From the NCBI RefSeq assembly GCF_013341275.1, contig NZ_CP054476.1:124001-188000 (forward strand): a stretch of DNA of 64,000 bases, read 5' to 3'. A program made the position numbers and the translations under genes. Below, piece by piece: positions 9,364 through 17,847 of this stretch. Positions within the stretch are counted from its first letter, which is position 1; the number at the start of each line of letters is the position of its first letter. A model generated the notes under the pieces. That model did no database searches. It was not told the DNA's origin and was given only the letters and a program-made list of their open reading frames with translations. This DNA comes from Methyloligella sp. GL2 (GTDB lineage: Bacteria; Pseudomonadota; Alphaproteobacteria; Rhizobiales; Methyloligellaceae).

Positions 9364-10053
9364 ATGCCCCAGCTTTTACAGTATCCACTCTGCCCTTTTT
9401 CCCGGTCGATCCGGCTTGCACTCGCAGAGTGCAATGTCGAATTCGAATCAGTGGAAGAACGCCCCTGGGAATGGAGGCCGGAGTTTATCCAGATGAACCC
9501 CGCCGGCACAGTGCCGGTTTTTGTCACAGATGAGGGCGTGCCGGTCTGCGGCGCCTATGCGATCTCCGAATATCTGCACGAGACCGTGCCGGCGCCGTCG
9601 CAAGGCCGCGGCTTCCAGCTCTTCCCGGGCAATGCGGAAGAGCGGGCCGAGGTGCGCCGTCTGGTCGACTGGTTCCAGCGCAAATTCAACGAAGAGGTCA
9701 CCGGCTATCTTCTGGAAGAGAAGGTGTTCCGCCGCTTCGGCCCGAAGAGCGGTTCGCCCGATGCCGATGCGATGCGCGCCGGACGGGAGAATTTGCGCTA
9801 CCACTTAAGCTATATTTCGCATCTGTCGGACCAGCGGAGCTGGCTCGCCGGCGAGAGCCTGAGCTTTGCCGATCTCGCCGCGGCGGCGCATCTTTCGGCG
9901 CTGGATTATCTCGGCGAAGTGCCGTGGGAGCAGTTCGAGCTGGCCAAGAGCTGGTATGCTCTTCTGAAGTCGCGCCCCTCGTTCCGGCCACTTCTGGCCG
10001 ACCGCGTGGCGGGCTTCACCCCGGCGGAGACCTATGCCGATCTCGATTTTTGA
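9364..10053 (+). CDS. Glutathione S-transferase family protein
   Basis: A 229-residue cytosolic GST. The thioredoxin-like N-terminal domain (residues 1-80) includes YPLCPFSRSIRLAL, a CPFS glutaredoxin-like active-site turn, and the glutathione-binding cis-proline in NPAGTVPVF. The helical C-terminal domain has FADLAAAAHLSALDYLG. The substrate is unknown. Its stop lies 20 bases inside queG, so the two are probably translated together. In many rhizobia a GST precedes queG in the same order. Confidence 0.88.
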   Translation: MPQLLQYPLCPFSRSIRLALAECNVEFESVEERPWEWRPEFIQMNPAGTVPVFVTDEGVPVCGAYAISEYLHETVPAPSQGRGFQLFPGNAEERAEVRRLVDWFQRKFNEEVTGYLLEEKVFRRFGPKSGSPDADAMRAGRENLRYHLSYISHLSDQRSWLAGESLSFADLAAAAHLSALDYLGEVPWEQFELAKSWYALLKSRPSFRPLLADRVAGFTPAETYADLDF

Positions 10054-11230
10054 TCCAGGCGCATCGCCCTGGGCAAAAAACAAGGGCGCAGATTTGGCCA
10101 AAGATCCTGGCACAGAGCTGAAGCAACACATCACCGACGAGGCCAAGGCGCTCGGCTTCGATGTGGTGCGCTTCGCTGCCGCCGAACCGCCGGACGGTGT
10201 GGCAGACGCGCTGGATGCGTTTCTGGCCGCCGGCAAGCATGGCGATATGGGCTGGATGGAGGCCCATGCCGAGCGGCGCAAGGATCCCAAAGCGCTGTGG
10301 CCGGAGGCGGAGAGCATCGTCGTGCTGGGGATGAATTACGGTGGCACGGAAAATCCGCTGGATGCGCTGAAGGACAAAACCAGAGGCGCGATCTCGCTCT
10401 ACGCCAAGCGGGCCGATTATCACGACATCATCAAGAAGAAGCTGAAAGCGCTGGCGCGCCGCATGCAGGAGATGACGGCGGGTGAAGTGAAGGTGTTCGT
10501 CGACACCGCGCCGGTGATGGAGAAGCCCATCGCCGCCAAGGCCGGGCTCGGCTGGCAGGGCAAGAACACGCTGCTGACCAGCCGGGAATTCGGCCCCTGG
10601 CTGTTCATCGGCTCGATCTTCACCACGGTCAAAATCGCGCCCGACGAACCGGAGGCCGATCACTGCGGCGGCTGCACGCGCTGTCTCGATATCTGCCCGA
10701 CGGAGGCGTTCGATGCGCCCTACAGCCTCGATGCGCGGCGCTGCATCGCCTATCTGACCATCGAGCATAAGGGGCATATCCCAGAGGAGTTCCGCGCATC
10801 CATCGGCAACCGCATCTTCGGCTGCGACGATTGCCTGGCAGTTTGCCCGTGGAACAAGTTCGCGAGCCAGACGCGGGAGACCAAGCTAGCGATCCGGGCC
10901 GATGCCGACAATCCGTTCCTTGCCGAGCTGCTCGCACTGGACGACGCCGCGTTCCGGGACCGCTTCCGCGGCACACCGATCAAGCGCACCGGGCGCGACC
11001 GCTTTTTGCGCAATGTGCTGATCGCGGCGGGGAATTCGAACGAGGCGGCGCTGGTGCCACAGGTCGAGGCGCTGCTGGGGGACGAGTCGTCTCTGGTGCG
11101 GGCCATGGCGGTGTGGGCGCTGTCGCGTCTTGCGCCGGACCGCATCGCCGCGCTGCGCCCTCTTTATCTCAAATCAGAGACCGATCCCGAGACAGCCGCC
11201 GAATGGCAGCGGGAGAAGCAAGCGGCGTGA
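10034..11230 (+). CDS. queG: Epoxyqueuosine reductase QueG
   Basis: Cobalamin- and iron-sulfur-dependent reductase performing the last step of queuosine synthesis on tRNA (epoxyqueuosine to queuosine). Two [4Fe-4S] motifs are clear: CGGCTRCLDICPT and CDDCLAVCPWN. The N-terminal domain has the family stretch VLGMNYG and DTAPVMEKPIAAKAGLGWQGKNT. The C-terminus carries a HEAT-like region. At 398 residues it is slightly long. The first 20-25 residues overlap the GST gene and may be excess, and a TTG at 10094 is an alternative start. It overlaps the next gene by four bases (GTGA). Confidence 0.93.
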   Translation: MPISIFDPGASPWAKNKGADLAKDPGTELKQHITDEAKALGFDVVRFAAAEPPDGVADALDAFLAAGKHGDMGWMEAHAERRKDPKALWPEAESIVVLGMNYGGTENPLDALKDKTRGAISLYAKRADYHDIIKKKLKALARRMQEMTAGEVKVFVDTAPVMEKPIAAKAGLGWQGKNTLLTSREFGPWLFIGSIFTTVKIAPDEPEADHCGGCTRCLDICPTEAFDAPYSLDARRCIAYLTIEHKGHIPEEFRASIGNRIFGCDDCLAVCPWNKFASQTRETKLAIRADADNPFLAELLALDDAAFRDRFRGTPIKRTGRDRFLRNVLIAAGNSNEAALVPQVEALLGDESSLVRAMAVWALSRLAPDRIAALRPLYLKSETDPETAAEWQREKQAA

Positions 11231-12084
11231 GCAAGCTCTTCTGTTTCGGGCTCGGCTTTTCGGCGGAGACGCTTGCCGCACGGCTTGCGGGCGATGGCTG
11301 GGAGATCGCCGGCACCTCGCGCGACGCGGCCAAAGCGGCCCGGCTCGCCGCAAAGGGCTACGCGATGGCGCGCTTTGCCGGGGCCGAGGATGTGGCCAGC
11401 GTCCTGCCTCTCCTAGAGGGCACGACGCATCTACTGCTCTCCATCCCGCCGGGGGATGAGGGCGACCCGGCGCTGGCCTTGTTCGGCGATGCGCTTCGCA
11501 AGCTCTCCAGCCTGGAATGGGTCGGCTATCTCGGCACGGTCGGGGTCTATGGCGATCAGGGCGGGGCGTTGGTGGACGAGACGGTGGCGCCCAATCCGAA
11601 ATCGAAGCGGGCGCTGGCGCGGGCCGCCGCGGAGAAAGCCTGGCTGGCCTTCGGCGAGGCGACAGGCGTGCCGGTGCAGATTTTCCGCCTGGCCGGCATT
11701 TACGGGCCCGGCCGAAGCCCGCTGGATAAGGTGCGGGAGGGGAAAGCCCGCCGCATCGTCAAGCCGGGCCAGGTGTTCAGCCGCATCCATGTCGCCGATA
11801 TCGCTTCGGTTTTGGAGGCCTCCCTCGCCAAACCGAACGGCGGCGCGATCTACAACGTCGCCGATAACGAGCCGGCACCGCCGCAGGATGTGGTGGCCTA
11901 TGCCGCCGAGCTTCTGGAGGTGACGCCGCCGCCGGAAGTGCCGTTCGAGGAGGCGGATCTCTCGCCCATGGCGCGGAGCTTCTATGCCGACCGGCGGCGA
12001 ATCGACAATTCCCGCATCAAGTCAGAGTTGGGGGTGGAACTGGCCTATCCCACCTACCGGGAAGGCCTCGCCTCACTGCTCTAG
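11227..12084 (+). CDS. SDR family NAD(P)-dependent oxidoreductase (YeeZ-like)
   Basis: A 285-residue atypical extended SDR. I start at the GTG overlapping the queG stop (GTGAGC), which gives the Rossmann N-terminus SKLFCFGLGFSAETLAARL. GYLGTVGVYGDQGG and FRLAGIYGPGRSPLDKVR are typical of this NAD-dependent epimerase/dehydratase subgroup. The substrate is unknown. The tight overlap with queG suggests one operon GST-queG-SDR. Its 3' end overlaps the convergent alpha/beta hydrolase by four bases. Confidence 0.87.
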   Translation: MSKLFCFGLGFSAETLAARLAGDGWEIAGTSRDAAKAARLAAKGYAMARFAGAEDVASVLPLLEGTTHLLLSIPPGDEGDPALALFGDALRKLSSLEWVGYLGTVGVYGDQGGALVDETVAPNPKSKRALARAAAEKAWLAFGEATGVPVQIFRLAGIYGPGRSPLDKVREGKARRIVKPGQVFSRIHVADIASVLEASLAKPNGGAIYNVADNEPAPPQDVVAYAAELLEVTPPPEVPFEEADLSPMARSFYADRRRIDNSRIKSELGVELAYPTYREGLASLL

Positions 12085-12887
12085 GCAATCTCTTCGAGCA
12101 CGCCTTCGATGGTCCGGGTCAGGCGGGCGATATCCTGCGGCCGCGACAGGCGGTGGTCGGCATCCTTGATCAGATCGAGCTCGACATCGCCGCCGGCCAG
12201 AATCTCCACCAGGGCCAGGGCGTGACGCCAGGGAACGTCCGGGTCCTCCATGCCTTGCAGAATGCGCACCGGGCATTTCGGATCGAAGCGGCTGCCGGCC
12301 AAGAGATGCGTGCGCCCCTCCTCGATCAGCAATTTGCTCAAAGGATATGGATCGCCATAGAGCGAGGGCTGGTAGTAGATGCCCTTCTCCTCGATCTCGC
12401 GGCGGATCTCGTCGGTGAAGCGATGCCACATCAGGCTCTCGGTCATATCCCAGGCCGGCGCGATGAGGACGATGCCGGCAAGACGATCGCCCTTTCCCGT
12501 CTCGATCAGATGGCGTGCGAGCAACAGCGACAGCCAGCCGCCCATGGAGGAGCCGACCAGCAGGATCGGGCGGTCGCCCATTCTCTCGGAGATGGCGATG
12601 GATTCCTCCAGCCAATCGCCCATGGCACCGTCGGCGACCTTGCCGCTGGAGACGCCATGGCCGGAATAATCGAAGCGCATCATCGGAAGGTCTTTTGCGG
12701 CCGCCCATTCGGCAAGCGCGCTGACCTTGGTACTCGCCATGTCGGACAAAAACCCGGAAAGCCAGAGGATGCCGGCCGGCGCATCCGCACTGCCTTCGTC
12801 ATACCGGAAGGCGATTTTGCGGGGCGCGCCTTGCGGCGTGCCGCGCTGCGGTCCCAAATCCAGGAATTGCGGTTCCGTGCCGTCCAC
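12081..12887 (-). CDS. Alpha/beta hydrolase
   Basis: A 268-residue alpha/beta hydrolase of the short 'carboxylesterase/thioesterase' type (ABHD10-like). The oxyanion-strand motif is WLSGFLSDMAS, the nucleophile elbow GSSMGGW holds the catalytic serine, an aspartate is in MEDPDVPW, and the histidine is in KDADHRLSRP. No signal peptide is present, so it is cytoplasmic. The natural substrate is unknown. It is divergent from the GT4 gene with 45 bases between the starts. Confidence 0.85.
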   Translation of the reverse strand: MDGTEPQFLDLGPQRGTPQGAPRKIAFRYDEGSADAPAGILWLSGFLSDMASTKVSALAEWAAAKDLPMMRFDYSGHGVSSGKVADGAMGDWLEESIAISERMGDRPILLVGSSMGGWLSLLLARHLIETGKGDRLAGIVLIAPAWDMTESLMWHRFTDEIRREIEEKGIYYQPSLYGDPYPLSKLLIEEGRTHLLAGSRFDPKCPVRILQGMEDPDVPWRHALALVEILAGGDVELDLIKDADHRLSRPQDIARLTRTIEGVLEEIA

Positions 12888-12932
12888 CTTATCAAGCTCC
12901 CCTGTTCAGCCTTGTCATCATTTGCGAGCGAA

Positions 12933-14138
12933 ATGGCGCGACCGACCATATTGCAGATCGTGCCCCGGGTCGAAACCGGCGGCAGCGAACAATCCGCGTT
13001 GGAGATCAACGCCGCGCTGACCCGCGCCGGCGCCACCTCGCTGGTGGTCTCCGAGGGCGGAGCACTCGCCGAGCAGATTGCCAAGGATGGCGGCATCAAC
13101 ATCTATATGAAGGCGGCGAGCAAGAATCCGGCGGTGATTATCGCCAACGCCTTCCGGCTGCGGCGAATAATCGCTGAGCGCAATGTCGACCTGCTGCACG
13201 CGCGGAGCCGGGCGCCGGCCTGGAGCGCGCTGATGGCGGCGCGGATGACGGGCAAGCCGTTCGTCACCACCTATCACGGCTCCTATAGCAGCAAGGCGCC
13301 GTTCAAGACGCTCTACAACAGCGTGATGGCGCGGGGCGATACGGTGATTGCCAATTCGCGCTTCACCGCCAAGCTGGTGCATGAGCGGCACGGAACGCCT
13401 TACGAGAAGATGCCGGTGATCTTCCGCGGCATCGACACGGAGGCCTTCGATCCGGCGGCGGTGAGCGAAGCGCGGCTCGAGGCCTTGCGCAAGGCGTGGG
13501 GGATTTCGCCCAAGACACGGGTGGTGCTGCAGGCGGCGCGGCTGACCCATTGGAAAGGCCAGCGCTATGTGATTGAAGCGGCAGGGCTATTGCAGAAACA
13601 GGGGCAGCTCGGCGACACCGTCTTCGTGCTGGCGGGCGGCGCGCAAGGCCGGGAGAGCTATGCTGCGGAGCTGAACGAGCTGATCGCGCAGCTCGGGCTC
13701 GGCGACCATGTCCTGATGGTCGGCCATTGCGCCGACATGGCGGCGGCGCAGCGCCTCGCCGATATCAGCATCGTTGCCTCGACCCAGGCGGAAACCTTCG
13801 GCCGCGCCAGCATCGAGGCGCAGGCGATGGGCGCGCCGGTGATCGTCACCGATATCGGCGCCGCACCCGAGACGCTGATACCGGAGAACACCGACCGGAA
13901 GGCCTTCACCGGCTGGATCGTTCCGCCGGCCGATAGCGCCGGTTTGGCAGCACGTCTGGCCTCGGTGCTGTCGCTGTCACACGCTGAGCGCGAGTCCATT
14001 GCGGCACGCGCCACAACCCATGCAAGAGAAGTTTTTTCACTTCGCACTATGCAAAGCCAAACCCTTGAGGTGTATGATGAAATTTTGGGGGCGCGGCTCT
14101 TGGACACGTGGCGGAGTTTAGCCGCAAAACAGCCATAG
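12933..14138 (+). CDS. Glycosyltransferase family 4 protein
   Basis: A 401-residue GT-B glycosyltransferase of family GT4. I start at the ATG of MARPTILQIVPRVETGG, since the frame is open far upstream but only this start fits the family. The N-terminal domain has the glycine-rich acceptor loop (VETGGSEQSALEI). The C-terminal donor domain has RLTHWKGQRYVIEAA and the E-x7-E-like FGRASIEAQAMGAPVIVTD. It probably transfers a sugar during LPS core or O-chain synthesis. This is supported by the downstream sulfotransferase and O-antigen ligase, but acceptor and donor cannot be told. Confidence 0.9.
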   Translation: MARPTILQIVPRVETGGSEQSALEINAALTRAGATSLVVSEGGALAEQIAKDGGINIYMKAASKNPAVIIANAFRLRRIIAERNVDLLHARSRAPAWSALMAARMTGKPFVTTYHGSYSSKAPFKTLYNSVMARGDTVIANSRFTAKLVHERHGTPYEKMPVIFRGIDTEAFDPAAVSEARLEALRKAWGISPKTRVVLQAARLTHWKGQRYVIEAAGLLQKQGQLGDTVFVLAGGAQGRESYAAELNELIAQLGLGDHVLMVGHCADMAAAQRLADISIVASTQAETFGRASIEAQAMGAPVIVTDIGAAPETLIPENTDRKAFTGWIVPPADSAGLAARLASVLSLSHAERESIAARATTHAREVFSLRTMQSQTLEVYDEILGARLLDTWRSLAAKQP

Positions 14139-14220
14139 TTGCCGCCTCTGCTGTAAGCTCTTGTTAACCCTGTCGGTGCGATCCTCCGAGACTGAATTGA
14201 GGCGTGGAGTTTTTATTACC

Positions 14221-15171
14221 ATGTTGATGGAGAGCTCGAGCGCGTTCCAGGGAGAGGCTCTTCGTCAAAACGCCTCGTCGGAACCGCTCTATTTTCTTTA
14301 TCATGTCCCGAAATGCGCGGGCCGCACCATCGACCGTCACCTTGGGACATTCGCGCCCGAGGGGAGCTATTACCGTTCGCGTAAGCGCAAAGGGCCGACC
14401 CGGTTTTTCCGCACGCGCTATTCGCTGGCGGGCATGCCCCATCCGGCAGGCTTGAAGGCCATCAGCGGCCACTACATCGGAACGTCCCTGGAAAATGTGG
14501 CCGGCGGCCGCGATGTCCGGCGCACGGTTTTGCTGCGCGACCCGGTCAGCCATTTCGTCTCCTATTACAATTTCCGCATGGCGCGCTATATCCGCGGCGG
14601 CGGGCTGCCTTACAGCTTCGAGCTGGCTTATGGCGCCACGCGGCGGAATTTCGTCACCCATTTCATCCTGCGCAATTTCCTCGAGACGCCGAACGCCAAG
14701 CTGATGGTGATGAGCGACGCGGAGAAATGGGAGCGGGTCAATGCGTTCCTGGCCGGCTGCTGGTTCGTCGGCGACTATAGCCGCTGCAGCGAGCTGATCG
14801 CGTCGATCGCGCCGGATCTCAAAGTACCGGGCACGGCAACGCCGGAGAACATCTTCAGCGGCGCGGGCGAGTTCGCCGATTGGCGCCCGGTGTATCTGGG
14901 CGACCTGACCGCGGCGCAGCTTTCCCGAATCCGTGAGGAAAATCATCTGGATCAGCGTCTTTGGGAAACCTGGCGCGATGCCGGGCGCGACGTCGACTCG
15001 ATCCTGCCCGTGCCTTACGAGCAAGGTGCCGGGCAGAACTTCCCGACAGCCGAGGCTTCGCGGCTCATCTATCAGACGCGCCGGCGTATCGCCCGCCGCT
15101 GGTCGTCGCCGGAACGTCAAATGGCGTCTCTGTTCGGCTGGGATGACGACGACGCGCCGCAGCTCGGCTAG
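14221..15171 (+). CDS. Sulfotransferase family protein
   Basis: A 316-residue sulfotransferase-like protein. It has a PAPS 5'-phosphosulfate loop HVPKCAGRTI (Lys at about residue 31) and a 3'-phosphate motif in VLLRDPVSHFVSYY. Both resemble the carbohydrate 2-O-sulfotransferase group. I start at the ATG at 14221; a TTG 60 bases upstream is open but unlikely. There is no signal peptide or membrane anchor, so it should act in the cytoplasm on a nascent glycan or lipid-linked sugar. It sits between a GT4 gene and an O-antigen ligase, suggesting sulfated surface polysaccharide. Confidence 0.75.
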   Translation: MLMESSSAFQGEALRQNASSEPLYFLYHVPKCAGRTIDRHLGTFAPEGSYYRSRKRKGPTRFFRTRYSLAGMPHPAGLKAISGHYIGTSLENVAGGRDVRRTVLLRDPVSHFVSYYNFRMARYIRGGGLPYSFELAYGATRRNFVTHFILRNFLETPNAKLMVMSDAEKWERVNAFLAGCWFVGDYSRCSELIASIAPDLKVPGTATPENIFSGAGEFADWRPVYLGDLTAAQLSRIREENHLDQRLWETWRDAGRDVDSILPVPYEQGAGQNFPTAEASRLIYQTRRRIARRWSSPERQMASLFGWDDDDAPQLG

Positions 15172-15266
15172 CCATCCCTACCTTGCGCAAAAACACACGA
15201 CTTACGAATACCCTGACGAACCGCTATCTTGCGGCCACGGATTGAGTTATTGGCTTGATCGTTTCC

Positions 15267-16598
15267 ATGACGACAGCCATTTCGCAGGGCACTTTTATGC
15301 GCAACTTCGCGACGAAGCTGGCTGTGGCGCTTCCGCCACTGTTCTTCCTTGCGCCACTTCTCTGCATCATCGCCCCGCGCTTGACCGTGACCACCTTGGT
15401 CGTGCTCGCCTCGGTGGTCATCGTTCTGGCGCTGCTGGAAGGGACGAAGCTGCGGGAGCTTTTCAAGCTCGACCTCACCTTCGTTCTGCTTATTGCCGCC
15501 GGCGCCTATCTCTTCGTCAACGCGACCTGGTCCGCCGATAGCGAGCGTGCACTCGGGAAAGCCGCGGTGTTCCTGCTCTTCGCGGTTCTCACCTACGGCT
15601 CTGTCCGTGCGTTGATAGAATGGCCGGTGCAACGGGCCAAGGCGGCTGGAATGGGCTTTGCCCTCGGCACCACTTTCGGTCTGGCGTTTCTATTGTTCGA
15701 GCTCGCCACCCATCAATGGCTGGCGCGTACGGTCTACAACAATTTCTCTTTCGCCGTGCCTCACGGCACCAAGGGGTTCGTCATCCGCCACGGGGAAATC
15801 CGGCGGATCCCGACTTTCGAGCTCAATCGCGATGTCGGCGTATTGCTGATCAGCCTGTGGCCGGCGCTGCTCTACCTCTTCGTCGCTCGGGGCGGGCGCG
15901 TGTGCCAGGCGCTCGGCACGATCCTCGCTGTCGGCAGTGCGATCGCGATCTATGCCTCCGCACACGATACCTCGCAGATCGCCTTGCCGATCAGCCTGAT
16001 CGTCTTCGCCGTCGCGCTGGCTTGGCCGCGCGGCGCCTGGCTTGGTGTCACGGCAGCGTGGTGCCTGGCCTTCGCGCTGGTCATTCCGCTCGCGGTCTCT
16101 GCCTTTAACAACGGGCTGCACGAGGCCGAGTGGATTCCCTATTCCGGCCGCGCCCGCATCATCCTTTGGGCCTATACCGCGGAGGATGTGCACAAAGCGC
16201 CGATCGGCGGGATCGGCATCAGCACCACGCGCGCCGAAAGCGCCAAGCCGAAGCTGCGCGCCAAATCGCAAGAGGCGAAGAAAAAGGGCAGCTATGCCTG
16301 GTATGCGGGACCGCACGCCCATAACGAGTATCTGCAGACCTGGTACGAGCTGGGCGTGATCGGCGTCATCTTATTCATGGCCGCCGGAGCGGCGATTTTA
16401 GGCGTGATCGGCCGGCTCGCCTCGCCTAACCGAGCCTTCATGCTCGCCCATTTCGCCGCATTCGCGACGATCTCGGCGTCGGGCTGGGGCATGTGGCAGA
16501 CTTGGCTTATGGCCCTAGCAGGCCTGCCGGCGATCTATGGCGCCCTAGCTGTCGTTGCGGCGCGGAAACTGCCGGCCGCCACCGAAGCCCAAAGCTAG
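15267..16598 (+). CDS. O-antigen ligase family protein
   Basis: A polytopic membrane protein (about 443 residues, roughly ten hydrophobic segments) of the O-antigen ligase/polymerase superfamily (Wzy_C). The large periplasmic loop contains the family hallmarks YSGRARIILWAYTAEDV and GPHAHNEYLQTWYELG, where the H-x-HN-x-x-L motif is typical. Such proteins join polysaccharide from undecaprenyl diphosphate to lipid A-core or polymerise glycan units. Start chosen at the ATG of MTTAISQG; a TTG four codons upstream and an ATG at 15297 are alternatives. It follows GT4 and sulfotransferase genes on the same strand. Confidence 0.87.
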   Translation: MTTAISQGTFMRNFATKLAVALPPLFFLAPLLCIIAPRLTVTTLVVLASVVIVLALLEGTKLRELFKLDLTFVLLIAAGAYLFVNATWSADSERALGKAAVFLLFAVLTYGSVRALIEWPVQRAKAAGMGFALGTTFGLAFLLFELATHQWLARTVYNNFSFAVPHGTKGFVIRHGEIRRIPTFELNRDVGVLLISLWPALLYLFVARGGRVCQALGTILAVGSAIAIYASAHDTSQIALPISLIVFAVALAWPRGAWLGVTAAWCLAFALVIPLAVSAFNNGLHEAEWIPYSGRARIILWAYTAEDVHKAPIGGIGISTTRAESAKPKLRAKSQEAKKKGSYAWYAGPHAHNEYLQTWYELGVIGVILFMAAGAAILGVIGRLASPNRAFMLAHFAAFATISASGWGMWQTWLMALAGLPAIYGALAVVAARKLPAATEAQS

Positions 16599-16990
16599 TG
16601 ACAGAGTCTGGCACCGGAGGTGCAAACATAGGGCGAGACGACGCCGTGCCAGCACAGCGTATAGGCCTGCCTGTCGACCACGGGCGAGACATAGAGGTCG
16701 TCGCGGACACCGCTGCGCCAATAGGGCTTCGGTTTCGGCTTGGCGGCGCTCATTACCCCGGTCACGCCCGGATGTTCGGTCCGCCATTCGCCGATCGCCT
16801 CCTGCAGCGCGCCGCGGGAATCGTCGACCGCCTCCGGTTTCACGATGCCGTCGGCGGTGCCGGAAAACATGACGCATTCGCTGAATGCGGCTGCCGGCGT
16901 GGCCGAGCAGGCCGCCGCAGCGACCACCATGATGGCCGATGCCATCGCCAATACCCGATTGGAAACGCGTTTTGTCCGAGCCGTGTGCAT
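16595..16990 (-). CDS. Small secreted hypothetical protein
   Basis: A 131-residue protein with a signal peptide (hydrophobic core MASAIMVVAAAACSATPAAA, cleavage near AAAFS). The mature part of about 95 residues has five cysteines, a KPKPKPYW stretch and a C-terminal CTSGARLC pair. I recognise no family. Codon usage and the clean signal sequence support a real gene. It converges on the O-antigen ligase and overlaps its stop by four bases. Confidence 0.6.
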   Translation of the reverse strand: MHTARTKRVSNRVLAMASAIMVVAAAACSATPAAAFSECVMFSGTADGIVKPEAVDDSRGALQEAIGEWRTEHPGVTGVMSAAKPKPKPYWRSGVRDDLYVSPVVDRQAYTLCWHGVVSPYVCTSGARLCH

Positions 16991-17124
16991 TGCCCCTCTC
17001 CGCTATCGCTATGGGGCACAATCGTCCCCCGCATGACCCCGCGCCCAGGCTTTCGCAGCATAAGTCGCGATTCTCGGCCACACTTGCCGCAGCTTAGAGC
17101 ATGTGCCCTCTTGCGGCGATTGAC

Positions 17125-17152
17125 TTGTCAGGCCTATTTCCCATCCTATAGA
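17125..17152 (+). promoter_or_regulatory. Candidate housekeeping promoter for infC
   Basis: TTGTCA at 17125-17130, a 16-base spacer and TATAGA at 17147-17152 lie about 95 bases upstream of the infC start. A TTGACT overlaps on the left but gives a spacer that is too long. Inferred from sequence only. Confidence 0.45.
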
Positions 17153-17232
17153 AATTGCAACGCAGCGCCGTAAAGGCGGGCTGTCGCGGACGACTCTAAG
17201 AAAGACATAGCCTCCGCGAACCGTTCTGCAAC

Positions 17233-17250
17233 AGAGGAGATCGACACATC
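17233..17250 (+). promoter_or_regulatory. Ribosome site and putative AUC start codon of infC
   Basis: AGAGGAGA (17233-17240) is followed after seven bases by an in-frame ATC codon at 17248. This is the best-placed ribosome site upstream of infC. It is 22 bases from the first ATG (17263), too far to serve it. IF-3 genes in many bacteria start at AUU, AUC or AUA as part of autoregulation. Starting here gives the N-terminus (M)ARRPMKI, matching the RRP-type start of related IF-3 proteins. Confidence 0.7.
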
Positions 17251-17784
17251 GCAAGACGGCCAATGAAGATTACTCCCAACCGGGAGGGCCCACGCACCAA
17301 TGAGGGCATTCAATCACCGACAATCCAGCTTATCGACGAGGACGGCAACAATATCGGCGCCGTCGCGATCGAGGATGGTATCGCGCGCGCTATGGAGGCG
17401 GGGCTCGACCTCGTCGAGATCGCGCCGAATTCCGAGCCACCCGTCTGCAAGATCATGGATTTCGGCAAATACAAGTACCAGGCCCAGAAGAAGGCCGCCG
17501 AGGCGCGGAAAAAGACCCGCACCGTCGAGATCAAAGAGATCAAGATGCGGCCGAATATCGACATCCATGATTACAGCGTGAAGATGCGATCGATTCAGCG
17601 GTTCTTCGAGGAAGGCGACAAGGTCAAGGTGACCTTGCGGTTCCGCGGCCGCGAGATGGCGCATCAGGAACTCGGCATGCAGCTGCTCAACCGGGTCAAG
17701 CAAGACACCAATGAGCTGGCGAAGGTCGAGTCGGAGCCGAAGCTCGAAGGCCGCCAGATGGTCATGGTGCTGGCCCCGCGCTAA
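17248..17784 (+). CDS. infC: Translation initiation factor IF-3
   Basis: IF-3 binds the 30S subunit, prevents premature 50S joining and proofreads start codon-anticodon pairing. The 178-residue protein has the N-terminal domain ([20 protein letters not shown]), the linker helix ([18 protein letters not shown]) and the C-terminal domain ([16 protein letters not shown]). I place the start at ATC 17248 because of its ribosome site; a standard annotation would use ATG 17263 (173 residues). A rare start codon is the known autoregulatory device of infC. Unlike in many bacteria it is not directly followed by rpmI, since a minus-strand GGDEF-EAL gene lies between. Confidence 0.96.
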   Translation: MARRPMKITPNREGPRTNEGIQSPTIQLIDEDGNNIGAVAIEDGIARAMEAGLDLVEIAPNSEPPVCKIMDFGKYKYQAQKKAAEARKKTRTVEIKEIKMRPNIDIHDYSVKMRSIQRFFEEGDKVKVTLRFRGREMAHQELGMQLLNRVKQDTNELAKVESEPKLEGRQMVMVLAPR

Positions 17785-17847
17785 TGGCGGCGGCGCAATC
17801 GGCACCGGCCCGCGCACTATCTCAAGCCAGATTTATGTGACACACGT

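Noticed and set aside
12153-12932. 5' extension of the GT4 reading frame
   Set aside because: It runs antisense through the alpha/beta hydrolase. The glycosyltransferase fold begins at MARPTILQ.
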